From positions 140,321 to 204,320 of the forward strand of contig NZ_JAVFJK010000010.1 in assembly GCF_030908215.1 (NCBI RefSeq): a stretch of DNA of 64,000 nucleotides. The letters run 5' to 3'. The notes under the pieces were generated by a model. The model was not told the DNA's origin. It worked only from the letters and a program-made list of their open reading frames with translations, and did not search any database. Position 1 is the first letter of the stretch, and each line of letters opens with the position of its first letter. The stretch is from Sinomonas sp. ASV486 (GTDB lineage Bacteria; Actinomycetota; Actinomycetes; Actinomycetales; Micrococcaceae). Shown here in pieces: positions 28,316 to 36,276 of the stretch. The position numbers and the translations under genes were made by a program.

Positions 28316-30463
28316 TCACCGCCCGCGGGCGCCCATTCCCTGCCCCGCGCCCTCGAGTTCGAGCCGCAGCTGGCCCTCGCCAGGGGCGCCGTGAGGTGCC
28401 GGCCTCGCTGGCTCCGCGAGTCGCGCCAGCTGCGCGACGAGGTCTGCTCGGCTCTCCAGGTCTGCGGCGGCCCGGTACAGGGAATCGAAAGCACCGAGCT
28501 CGGCGAGCCGTCGCGTAGGTCCGTCGCGCAGCTGGGCGCGGACCCGGACGTCCGAAACCGATGCGTAGGGCTGATGCGCCACGAGCCGCTCCAGCTCGCG
28601 GCGCGATAGACCGCCGGTGCCCGTCAGGGGAGGCCGGACGCCCAGCTTCCCCGCGTCGGGCCCCGAGGCAATCCGCTCGATCTGGTAGGACTTCCGGCTC
28701 TCGTTGACGTCCAGGGGCAGGACAGGGACGCCCAAGCGCCGCGCCTCGGCGGAGAGGAGCCGCCCGGGTTCGGTCCCGCCGTCGTGCTCGGCGATCCCGG
28801 CCAGGTACGCCGCCGGATGGTGGGCCCTGAGCCAAGCGCACTGGGCATCAAGGACGGTGGAACCGCCCGCGGGCTCGGCGGCGTCCAGATCGATGACAGA
28901 CCCCTCGACACGAGCGGCCTCCAGCGCAGCATGGGCGACGACACTCAGCCTGCGCTCGCCTCGGATCTCGATCGTGAGCAGGCCCAGACGCTCGATTTCC
29001 TCCCTGCCGAACTGGCTCACCGGCACACCCATCCCGCTCGGCTCCGCGGGGACGCGGTCCAAGAGGCTCGCGTCGCCGATGACCACGCCGAATGGCGCCG
29101 CGTCGGCGCGCCGTGGGCTGGGCACCTCGGGGGGCCGGCCGAGAAGTTCGGGCTGGCGGCCGCCTTCATCGGAGGCCGCGTCCTTTGGCCGGTCGTGGGA
29201 CAGATCGCCGTCCCTGCCTCGGCCCTGTGCTCGCACGAGGACCACCCGGTCGGCACCGAAGTGCCTGGCGATGGTGCGATAGACGGTACGCAGTTGAGTG
29301 GTTTCCACGTCGAGGCCTAGCGCTGCTCCGGCCGCGAGGCCCCGCGCCCCGGTACCGCGCTCAGCGGAACGCAGCCCCGCGGTGCGCAGGAGATCCGCGA
29401 CGGCGGCGACGGAGTCGGGGCCCGAGGGATCCGGGCCCGAGGGATCCGGTCCGGCTGTCCACCCGACATCGGACGCCGGGTCGAGCCGGCAGCGATCTGC
29501 GATGCGCTCGGTATTGGACAGGAGGTTCTCAAGGTCAGCCCCACGCAGGCCGGCTGCACCGATGAGCGCCGCGCCGATCTCCCGCATCGCGTCCGCGGGC
29601 TTGAACCACGCCTCCCCAGCCTCCTCGACGCACTGCACCGCGTTGCTCAGCACCGCGGGGACGCCGTGCTCGCTCGCGAGACGCAGCATCCGGACGGCTC
29701 GGGAGGTGCTCAGCGGCTCCCCGGGCGCGCTGAGGTGCGTGACAAGCTCGACGGCGAGTACCCCGGCCGGCATCGCGCGGGCCCATTCGCGGAACAGAGT
29801 CCGCGGACGCAGGAATTTCGGCCCGCCCATCGCCAGCCCCACGTCCGAATCCGGGCCCACGAGCACCGTCAGGACGGGCCTGCCGCTCTCGGGGTCGAGG
29901 CAGCGTGCGGCGAGCTCCGATCGCAGGACCCCCGCCGGCACCCGGCCTCCCGACCGAGCGGCGTTCCTTCCGCGAGTGTGCGCGTGCGCATCGGACACGA
30001 GCCGGCACAGAGCCCTCCACCCGGCCCCACCGTTAGCGCCGTGCGCGAGCACGACGACGCGCCCCGCCACGCCGGCCGACCCGCGGCTCGGTCTCCGGCC
30101 GCCCGCGTTTCCCCCACTCTCGCGCCCCTCGATGCTGCCGTGCTCCGCGCCGTCGGCCGCCGCGCTGTCCTGCTCCTCATGGAGCGGCCCGCCCTCCGGT
30201 TCCTCTGGCTCCGCAAGCACCGCGAGATCGACCCCGACGATCGGCGCCAGGCCCCGCTCGAGACAGGTTCCGACATGCTCGACTGCGCCGTACAGGCCAT
30301 CGCGGTGGGTGCGTGCGAGCGCCGTCGCCCCGTCGGCGAGCGCCGCCTCGGCCAACTCTTCGGGCCCGGGACCGGAGCTGGGTGTGCCGGAGGAAGGCGA
30401 CACATGCAGGTGTGTGAAGGGCAAGCGGCGCTCCCAGGGCCAAGGAATCCGGTGAATCACCAT
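28316..30463 (-). CDS. DnaE2/ImuC-like protein lacking the polymerase palm
   Basis: 715 residues against about 1,050-1,150 for DnaE2. The PHP N-terminus is recognisable (LPFTHLHVSPSS; GATALARTHRDGLYGAVEH), as are LSNTERIADRC, FGADRVVLVR, FGREEIERLGLLTIEIRG and the C-terminal WLRAHHPAAYLAGI and EARRLGVPVLPLDVNESRKSY. Most of the palm between LSNTERIADRC and FGADRVVLVR is missing, including the PDIDxD catalytic aspartates, and the C-terminal OB region is short, so it should not polymerise DNA. The frame is intact over 2.1 kb, which argues for a maintained non-catalytic protein. The ATG at 30463 has no clear ribosome site; a TTG at 30424, six bases after GGGAG, gives an N-terminus aligned with other DnaE2. 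It is divergent from an SRAP gene. Confidence 0.7.
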   Translation of the reverse strand: MVIHRIPWPWERRLPFTHLHVSPSSGTPSSGPGPEELAEAALADGATALARTHRDGLYGAVEHVGTCLERGLAPIVGVDLAVLAEPEEPEGGPLHEEQDSAAADGAEHGSIEGRESGGNAGGRRPSRGSAGVAGRVVVLAHGANGGAGWRALCRLVSDAHAHTRGRNAARSGGRVPAGVLRSELAARCLDPESGRPVLTVLVGPDSDVGLAMGGPKFLRPRTLFREWARAMPAGVLAVELVTHLSAPGEPLSTSRAVRMLRLASEHGVPAVLSNAVQCVEEAGEAWFKPADAMREIGAALIGAAGLRGADLENLLSNTERIADRCRLDPASDVGWTAGPDPSGPDPSGPDSVAAVADLLRTAGLRSAERGTGARGLAAGAALGLDVETTQLRTVYRTIARHFGADRVVLVRAQGRGRDGDLSHDRPKDAASDEGGRQPELLGRPPEVPSPRRADAAPFGVVIGDASLLDRVPAEPSGMGVPVSQFGREEIERLGLLTIEIRGERRLSVVAHAALEAARVEGSVIDLDAAEPAGGSTVLDAQCAWLRAHHPAAYLAGIAEHDGGTEPGRLLSAEARRLGVPVLPLDVNESRKSYQIERIASGPDAGKLGVRPPLTGTGGLSRRELERLVAHQPYASVSDVRVRAQLRDGPTRRLAELGAFDSLYRAAADLESRADLVAQLARLAEPARPAPHGAPGEGQLRLELEGAGQGMGARGR

Positions 30464-30478
30464 CGAAGATAGCTTCGA
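30463..30478. promoter_or_regulatory. Palindromic LexA-like operator between dnaE2-like and SRAP genes
   Basis: TCGAAGATAGCTTCGA is a perfect 6-4-6 palindrome lying in the 53-base divergent gap. It has the spacing and outer bases of the actinobacterial SOS box TCGAAC-N4-GTTCGA, differing only in the inner C/G pair of each half. Both flanking genes belong to SOS-associated families. Binding by LexA is inferred. Confidence 0.5.
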
Positions 30479-30516
30479 ACAGGCCCAGCTTAGCGTCGGC
30501 CGGGAATAATGGCCTC

Positions 30517-31260
30517 ATGTGCGGCAGATACGTCATGGCCCGCGACGTGGGCGACCTCGTGGCCGAGTTCGATGTCGACGAGACCTACGTCGACTCCCTC
30601 GAGCCCTCGTACAACATCGCTCCTACCGACCCTGTGCCGATCATCCTCGATCGGCGCGACAAGGTGTCCGGGGACCACTCGCGGAAGCTGGTGACCGCAC
30701 GCTGGGGCCTGGTTCCGCCGTGGTCGAAGGACACGAAGTCGGCCGCGCGGCTCATCAACGCCCGGCGGGAGACGGTCACGGAGAAGCCGTCCTTCCGCAA
30801 GGCCGCCGCGTCGAAGCGTGCGCTTGTTCCCGCGGACGGGTACTACGAGTGGGAGAAGCGTGAAGTGCCCGGCGCTGCCGAGGCGGCCGCGAAGGGCGTG
30901 AAGATCGAGAAGGTACCCACGTTCCTCCACGCGTCCGACTGCGGTGTGCTCGCCTTCGCTGCCCTCTTCGAGAACTGGCCCGACCCTGCACTCCCCCCGG
31001 ATGACCCCGAGCGGTGGGTGCGCACGTGCACGATCCTGACCGGGCCAGCGTCGGACTCCTTGGGCTACATCCATGACCGGACCCCGGTGATCGTCCCGCG
31101 CGCGATGTGGGCGGACTGGCTCGACCCGGAGACGACGGGCGAGGCGGACGTCAAGGCGCTCATCGATGCGATGCCGGAGCCGCACCTCACGCCACGGATC
31201 GTGGGCAGCCTTGTGAACAGCGTCCGGAACAACGGGCCGGAGCTCATCGCGCCGGCGTAG
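30517..31260 (+). CDS. SRAP (YedK/HMCES) family abasic-site DNA-protein crosslinker
   Basis: 247 residues. Cys2 (MCGRYVM), which forms the thiazolidine crosslink to abasic sites, Asn in YNIAPT, Glu in DGYYEWEK and His in LGYIHDRTPVIV are all present, so the active site is complete. SRAP proteins shield abasic sites in single-stranded DNA and are often linked to SOS genes. It is transcribed divergently from the palm-less DnaE2-like gene with a palindromic LexA-like operator between. Its 3' end overlaps the convergent GH65 gene by 17 bases. Confidence 0.93.
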   Translation: MCGRYVMARDVGDLVAEFDVDETYVDSLEPSYNIAPTDPVPIILDRRDKVSGDHSRKLVTARWGLVPPWSKDTKSAARLINARRETVTEKPSFRKAAASKRALVPADGYYEWEKREVPGAAEAAAKGVKIEKVPTFLHASDCGVLAFAALFENWPDPALPPDDPERWVRTCTILTGPASDSLGYIHDRTPVIVPRAMWADWLDPETTGEADVKALIDAMPEPHLTPRIVGSLVNSVRNNGPELIAPA

Positions 31261-34200
31261 GCCAAGGACGAGGCTGGCCCGCCTGGATGCGGAAGCGGTG
31301 GGACGTGCCGCAGCGCAGCAGGATCTCCTCGCCCTCCACCCGGATCCGCACCGGCCCAGCGTCGCCGCTCGCCGAGGAGACCCGGAGCTGATCCTGCCCC
31401 AGGTCGACGTCGAGCAGCTGATCCCGGTACCGCACACGGAATGTCACCGAGCGCAGCCCGTCGGGCAGCCGGGGAGCGAAGATCAACGCGTCGCCCGTGA
31501 GCCGGAGGCCGGCGAAGCTGCGCTGGACGACGTCGATCGATCCGGCCATCGCGCCGAGATGGATTCCCGCGCGCGTGGTGCCGCCCTGGGTGTCGTCGAG
31601 GTCGGCGTCGAGCGCCTCGCAGAAGGTGTCCCATGCCCGTTCCGAATCCATGCCGGCAAGCACTGACGAGTGCGCCACCCGGCTGAGGGTCGAGCCGTGG
31701 GCGGTCCTAGCGAGGTAGTAGTCCACTGTCCGTGCCAGCTGCTCCGCGGTGACGGTGTAGCCGAGCCGTCCGAGCAGCGCTGTGAGCTCGGTGGGGCCGA
31801 ACAGGTAGAGCAGCATGAGGGCGTCTGCCTGCTTGGCCAACTGGTACCGGTTGGTGCTGTCCCCCTCGGCCTCGAGGATGAGGTCGAGGCGTTCGATGTT
31901 GTGGTAGCGGTCCCTGTACGCGTCCCAGTCCAGCTCGGCCAGGTCGCCGTATCCGGCGAACTGGCTCATGATGCCTTCGCCGTGGAACGGCACCGACATC
32001 CGCCGGCCCATGCGCGCCCAGAGCTCGGGCTCGGCGGGCTCTATACGGAGCCGGTCGGCGAGGTCGTCCCGGTCGTGGCCCTGAACGACGTGCAGGAGGT
32101 GGGCCGCCTGATGGCATACCCATGCGGCCAAGACATTGGTGTAGGCGTTGTCGTCGATGCCTGATGACGGCCGGCCAGGGTAGCCCGTGTGGTACTCGTC
32201 GGGGCCCATCACCCCGCGGACGTGGTAGCGGTCCTCCAGCGGGTCGTACTCTGCCATCGATGCGAAGAGCCGCGCGACCTCGATGATGAGCTCCGCGCCC
32301 TGGCGCAGGAGCCAGAACCTGTCGTGCGTCGCCTCGAAGTACTGCCACGCGTTGAAGGCCACGGCGAGGCCCACATGCCGCTGCAGCCGGGAGTAGTCAG
32401 GCATCCAATGGCCGGACCTTCGGTTGAAGATCCACCGAGGAGTCTCCTCCCGCCCGTCGCTGCCGCTCTGCCACGGGAACAGCGCGCCGCGGAGACCGAG
32501 CCCGGCCGCAGCGTGCCGTGCCTCGGGCAGGCGCCGCCAGCGGTACGCGATGAGAGCCCTCGCCACGGCCGGCAGACGCGAGGTGATGATAGGCAGGACG
32601 AACAGCTCGTCCCAGAAGACGTGCCCCCGGTAGCCTTCACCATGCAGTCCGCGGGCCGGGACTCCCACGTCCAGATCTTCGACGAACGGGGCGAGGGCCT
32701 GGAGGACGTGGAAGACGTGAAGGTTGACGGCGAACTGCACGCTGGGAGCAGCATCGAGCTCAACGGTGAAGAGATGGAGGAAGCGCTGCCAGGCTGCAGA
32801 ATGGCTCGCGAGGAGCTCTTCGAAGGTGCCCGGCGAGCGCCGGAGCACGGCGGCGGCTCCCGTGCGGGCCGACGAGAGGGCGTGGTCCCTCGAGGTCGCG
32901 AACGCGGCAGTCTTCGTCAGGCGGACCGGCCGTCCGTCGTCGAGCCGCAGGGCGAACTCGTGGAAATGCAGCGCGCCGACACAGCCGTCGCTCACGTCCC
33001 CGCGCGCTGACCCCGTGACACGGTTCCGGAGCGCCACAGCGATGCGGATGCGGCTCTGGAGCGTCTCCGCCTCGGTGATCAGGGTGGCATCAAGTTCCCC
33101 GGTTCCCTCATCGACGTCGGGAGGGGCTGTCTCCTCCATAGGGCTCACGTCGCGCACGTGGCGGTGCGCGAGGAGCGTGTCCTCGAGGACGTTCTCGTTG
33201 CTCACGTCGAGGTCCACGCCGCTGCGCATCGTTACTTGGCCGCTCCAGCCCTCGGCGGTCACGCTTGTCTCGAGGGCCATGAGCTGCGGGAGTGCCATGG
33301 AGACGAACCGACGCTGTGCCACGGTGATGCGCCGACCGCCGTCGTCCTCGAGGGTGGCCTCCCGCATGAGCACTGCCTGCTGCATGTCCAGGACGCGCCG
33401 CTCGGAACGCACGGTGAGACCGCCCATGGACCACCAGACTCCGCCCTCGATCCGCAGGTCGAAGTGGAGCCAGTTGGGTGCATTGACCAGATGCTCGTCT
33501 TCGGTCTCCTCGTCTTCCACGCGGTTGACGACGCGGTTGTAGATGCCGCTGAGGTAGGTGCCCGGATAGCCCGGACCCGCCCTGCCGCTCTCGGGTTCTG
33601 CGCCGCGCACTCCGAGATAGCCGTTGCCGAGGGTCGTCAAGGCCTCACGGTGCCCCTCGTGGCCCGCGTCGAAGCCCTCGTACACCAGATGCCACGGGTT
33701 CGCGACGACGAGTCCCAGATCGAGCTCTCCCACGTCGTCGAGGACCACGTCGGCCCCCGCGTCGCTGAGCTCGGGGCGATGGCCTGAACGGTCGATACCG
33801 ACCACGAGGCCAAAGCCGCCTTGGCGCGCAGCCTGGACTCCCGACACCGAGTCCTCGATGACGACGGCGCGTCCCGGATCGACGTGGACCCGCCGCGCCG
33901 CCTCGAGGAAGACATCCGGTGCCGGCTTTCCGGCGAAGCCCGCCGCGGCGGCGTCGGCGCCGTCGAGGACACAGTCGAAGATGCCCTCGAGTCCGGCCGC
34001 CCTCAGGATCGCCAGAGCGTTCCTGCTAGCCGTCGCGAGGACGACTGGGACACGCCCAGCCCTGAGGCGGCCAAGGAGGTCGACTGTCTCAGGGAACACC
34101 GAAACGCCTGTCGCTTCGAGGCGCCGATGGAAGATCCGGTTCTTGCGGGCCCCGAGACCGAACGCCGTCCAACGATCCGCGGGATCCCCCGCATCGCCTC

Positions 34201-34465
34201 GCGGCACGGCGACGCCGCGTGCGGCGAGGAACGCGAGAACGCCCTCTTCGCGCGGCCGCCCATCCACGAACGCGCGGTAGTCGGCCCGCCTGAACGGCGA
34301 GGCATCCGTTCCCGCTGGGACCCGCGGGTCACGCAGGACTGCGTCGAAGAGCTCTCGCCAGGCGGCCTCGTGCACGGCCGCAGTGTCGGTCACCACACCG
34401 TCGAGGTCGAAGATCACCGCGTCGAACGGGGGGCGTGCTGCTTCGAGGGTTGGCGATCGGGTCAT
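31244..34465 (-). CDS. HAD phosphoglucomutase-GH65 disaccharide phosphorylase fusion
   Basis: 1,073 residues from the ATG at 34465 (AAAGGAG eight bases upstream). Residues 1-245 are a beta-phosphoglucomutase-type HAD domain: nucleophile motif AVIFDLDGVVTDTAAVHEAAW, VLATASRN and VVIEDSVSGVQAAR. Residues about 260-1,060 are a glycoside hydrolase family 65 enzyme with the catalytic acid in GVMGPDEYHTGY near residue 757 and FEEVARHD-like blocks. GH65 phosphorylases split trehalose, maltose or kojibiose to beta-glucose 1-phosphate, which the HAD domain would convert to glucose 6-phosphate, coupling the two steps in one polypeptide. The disaccharide specificity cannot be assigned by eye. It stands alone. 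Confidence 0.9.
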   Translation of the reverse strand: MTRSPTLEAARPPFDAVIFDLDGVVTDTAAVHEAAWRELFDAVLRDPRVPAGTDASPFRRADYRAFVDGRPREEGVLAFLAARGVAVPRGDAGDPADRWTAFGLGARKNRIFHRRLEATGVSVFPETVDLLGRLRAGRVPVVLATASRNALAILRAAGLEGIFDCVLDGADAAAAGFAGKPAPDVFLEAARRVHVDPGRAVVIEDSVSGVQAARQGGFGLVVGIDRSGHRPELSDAGADVVLDDVGELDLGLVVANPWHLVYEGFDAGHEGHREALTTLGNGYLGVRGAEPESGRAGPGYPGTYLSGIYNRVVNRVEDEETEDEHLVNAPNWLHFDLRIEGGVWWSMGGLTVRSERRVLDMQQAVLMREATLEDDGGRRITVAQRRFVSMALPQLMALETSVTAEGWSGQVTMRSGVDLDVSNENVLEDTLLAHRHVRDVSPMEETAPPDVDEGTGELDATLITEAETLQSRIRIAVALRNRVTGSARGDVSDGCVGALHFHEFALRLDDGRPVRLTKTAAFATSRDHALSSARTGAAAVLRRSPGTFEELLASHSAAWQRFLHLFTVELDAAPSVQFAVNLHVFHVLQALAPFVEDLDVGVPARGLHGEGYRGHVFWDELFVLPIITSRLPAVARALIAYRWRRLPEARHAAAGLGLRGALFPWQSGSDGREETPRWIFNRRSGHWMPDYSRLQRHVGLAVAFNAWQYFEATHDRFWLLRQGAELIIEVARLFASMAEYDPLEDRYHVRGVMGPDEYHTGYPGRPSSGIDDNAYTNVLAAWVCHQAAHLLHVVQGHDRDDLADRLRIEPAEPELWARMGRRMSVPFHGEGIMSQFAGYGDLAELDWDAYRDRYHNIERLDLILEAEGDSTNRYQLAKQADALMLLYLFGPTELTALLGRLGYTVTAEQLARTVDYYLARTAHGSTLSRVAHSSVLAGMDSERAWDTFCEALDADLDDTQGGTTRAGIHLGAMAGSIDVVQRSFAGLRLTGDALIFAPRLPDGLRSVTFRVRYRDQLLDVDLGQDQLRVSSASGDAGPVRIRVEGEEILLRCGTSHRFRIQAGQPRPWPTPAR

Positions 34466-34645
34466 GGCCCGGCTCCTTTCGGCGCCTGAGGTCAGTTTGG
34501 GCAGTCGCCGCCGCAACGGCAAGGGCCAGGTCATCGGCGGTCGCCCTCGCGGCTGGACCTGCCTCGCCGTGATCGACCACGGCGGCGGGCCCTACGTGGC
34601 CTTAGGCCCTATCCCAGCCATTCCGGCGAACCTACTCTCGGTGGC

Positions 34646-35161
34646 ATGAATGGGACAGAGGCAGGAACAGCCCTCGCGGGCATCGTCGTCGGCGTGGACG
34701 GATCACCCCTCTCCGTCGAGGCGCTGCGCTGGGCAGCACGGCTTGAGCCCGTCGTCGGCGGGCCGATCACCGCGGCCACGGTCTGGCAGTTTCCCGTGGC
34801 CGGGGCGGGCACCTCGTACTCGCGCTTGGACTGGGACGCCGAGGGCGATGCCCGGGGAATCCTCGAGCAGGCCGTCGAGGACGCCTACGGAGGCTCTCGC
34901 CCTGCGGGACTCACCACTCTGGTGGCCTCGGGCCCAGCGGCCCACACCCTCATTGAGAACAGCCGGAACGCCAGGCTCCTCATCGTCGGCTCGCGTGGCA
35001 TCGGGGGCTTCATGGGGCTCCTCCTCGGCTCGGTGAGCGGGGCCTGCGCGGAACACGCACACTGTCCCGTCCTCGTGCTTCATCCCTCCGGAGACTCAGG
35101 GGCGGCCAGTGCCGCAGACGCAGGCAAAGCGACAACACCCGCTGGAAGCACGGACGCCTGA
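34646..35161 (+). CDS. Universal stress protein (UspA family)
   Basis: 171 residues, one Usp domain: IVVGVDGSPLSVEALRWA at the N-terminus and the ATP-binding signature GSRGIGGFMGLLLGSVSGA with HCPVLVL at the C-terminus (G-x2-G-x9-G-S/T type). It ends 10 bases before the next gene, so the two are probably cotranscribed. The upstream 180 bases contain GGCC-TTA-GGCC at 34598-34608 but no recognised regulator site. Confidence 0.92.
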   Translation: MNGTEAGTALAGIVVGVDGSPLSVEALRWAARLEPVVGGPITAATVWQFPVAGAGTSYSRLDWDAEGDARGILEQAVEDAYGGSRPAGLTTLVASGPAAHTLIENSRNARLLIVGSRGIGGFMGLLLGSVSGACAEHAHCPVLVLHPSGDSGAASAADAGKATTPAGSTDA

Positions 35162-35171
35162 GGAGAGAGCG

Positions 35172-35816
35172 ATGACAGCGCAGATCACCATCATCGGCAG
35201 CGGACACATGGCGCGGGCACTGGCCCGGGCGGCGCTGCGGGCCGACCGCACCGTGCAGATCCTCGGTCGCAATGGCAGCCAGACCCGCGACCTCGTCGAG
35301 TCCCTCGGCCCGGGCGCGACCGGCGGAATCGTCGGTGCGCCGGTCGAGGGAGGCATCGTCATCCTGGCGGTCCCGTACGGGGAGGTCCACCCTGTGCTCC
35401 TGGAACTCGGCGACGGAATCGAGGGGCGCGTGATCGTGGACATCGCCAACCCCATCGATGTGTCCACCTTCGACCGGCTCCTCACCCGTGCGGGAACCTC
35501 CTCCGCAGAGGAAGTCGCCGCGATCGTCAACGGCCGCGCCGACGTGGTGAAGGCCTTCAACACCGTCTACGCCGGCCCGCTGGAGGCAGGCTCGGTGGAC
35601 GGCCAGCATCTGGACGTCTTCATCGCAGGAGACTCCGAGGCCGCCAAGGAGAAGGTCAGCGCGCTCGTCGCCCGGTCGCAGATGCGACCCATCGATGCCG
35701 GGCCGCTTCGCCGCGCCCGGGAGCTGGAGGCCATCATGCTCCTGGTCTCCGGCCTCCAGGTGAGCCCCGCACACGAGAACTTCAACTGGGACACGTCGCT
35801 GCGGATCCTGCCGTAG
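35172..35816 (+). CDS. NADPH-dependent F420 reductase-like oxidoreductase
   Basis: 214 residues from the ATG at 35172, preceded by AGGAGAG. The N-terminal Rossmann motif is TIIGSGHMARALARAAL; VILAVPYGEV, VIVDIANPID and KAFNTVYAGPL are the blocks of the Fno/NpdG family (F420-dependent NADP reductase and related NADP oxidoreductases). Most Micrococcaceae are not known to make F420, so the true electron carrier is uncertain. It probably shares a transcript with the upstream universal stress gene. Confidence 0.82.
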   Translation: MTAQITIIGSGHMARALARAALRADRTVQILGRNGSQTRDLVESLGPGATGGIVGAPVEGGIVILAVPYGEVHPVLLELGDGIEGRVIVDIANPIDVSTFDRLLTRAGTSSAEEVAAIVNGRADVVKAFNTVYAGPLEAGSVDGQHLDVFIAGDSEAAKEKVSALVARSQMRPIDAGPLRRARELEAIMLLVSGLQVSPAHENFNWDTSLRILP

Positions 35817-35852
35817 AGTCGTGCAGGTCACCGCCACGGACCGTGCGGTGAG

Positions 35853-35878
35853 GGAATACCGTTGCGCCGCAAGTCGTT
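35853..35878 (+). promoter_or_regulatory. SigR/SigH-type promoter of the mycoredoxin gene
   Basis: GGAAT (35853-35857) and GTT (35876-35878) are separated by exactly 18 bases, the consensus for the thiol-stress sigma factors SigR of Streptomyces and SigH of mycobacteria. The GTT lies 36 bases before the mycoredoxin ATG. mrx1 is a known member of this regulon, which supports the call. Confidence 0.6.
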
Positions 35879-35913
35879 GCGCGAGGTAACCCCCTACACC
35901 GAGGAGTTCCTGC

Positions 35914-36174
35914 ATGGACAACTTCACCCCCGCCGACGGCACGATCACCATGTTCTCGACCACCTGGTGCGGTTACTGCAACCGGCTCAAGAAGCAGCTG
36001 GACGCCCAGGGCATCGGCTACACCGAGGTGAACATCGAGGAGGTCGACGGCACGGCGGAGCTCGTGGAGAAGCTCAACGGAGGCAACCGCACCGTCCCGA
36101 CGGTGATCTTCCCTGACGGCTCGGCTGCGACCAACCCGTCCGCGTCGCAGGTGAAGGCGAAGCTCTCGGTCTAG
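35914..36174 (+). CDS. mrx1: Mycoredoxin (glutaredoxin-like, CGYC)
   Basis: 86 residues with the thioredoxin fold and the CGYC active site (STTWCGYCNRLKK, residues about 19-22) that defines mycoredoxins, plus the cis-Pro in NRTVPTVIF. Mycoredoxin reduces mycothiol mixed disulfides in actinobacteria. A consensus SigR/SigH promoter lies upstream and GAGGAG seven bases before the ATG. A perfect intrinsic terminator follows, so it is a monocistronic unit. Confidence 0.93.
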   Translation: MDNFTPADGTITMFSTTWCGYCNRLKKQLDAQGIGYTEVNIEEVDGTAELVEKLNGGNRTVPTVIFPDGSAATNPSASQVKAKLSV

Positions 36175-36186
36175 TACAGCACCCAG

Positions 36187-36222
36187 AGGGTGCGCACCCC
36201 TTGGGTGCGCACCCTTATTTTG
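36187..36222 (+). terminator. Intrinsic terminator of the mycoredoxin gene
   Basis: A 13-bp perfect stem (36187-36199 with 36203-36215), a 3-base loop and a TATTTT tract form a textbook Rho-independent terminator 12 bases after the stop codon. Confidence 0.9.
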
Positions 36223-36276
36223 TCGTACCCAACGGGTGGACGTCCCGTCTGGCCTCTGGCTGGCGCGCGTGGCGGC

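Noticed and set aside
34598..34608. GGCC-TTA-GGCC palindrome upstream of the universal stress gene, considered as a DevR/DosR box
   Set aside because: It does not match the GGGAC...GTCCC half-sites of DosR, and GGCC pairs are frequent in this base composition.
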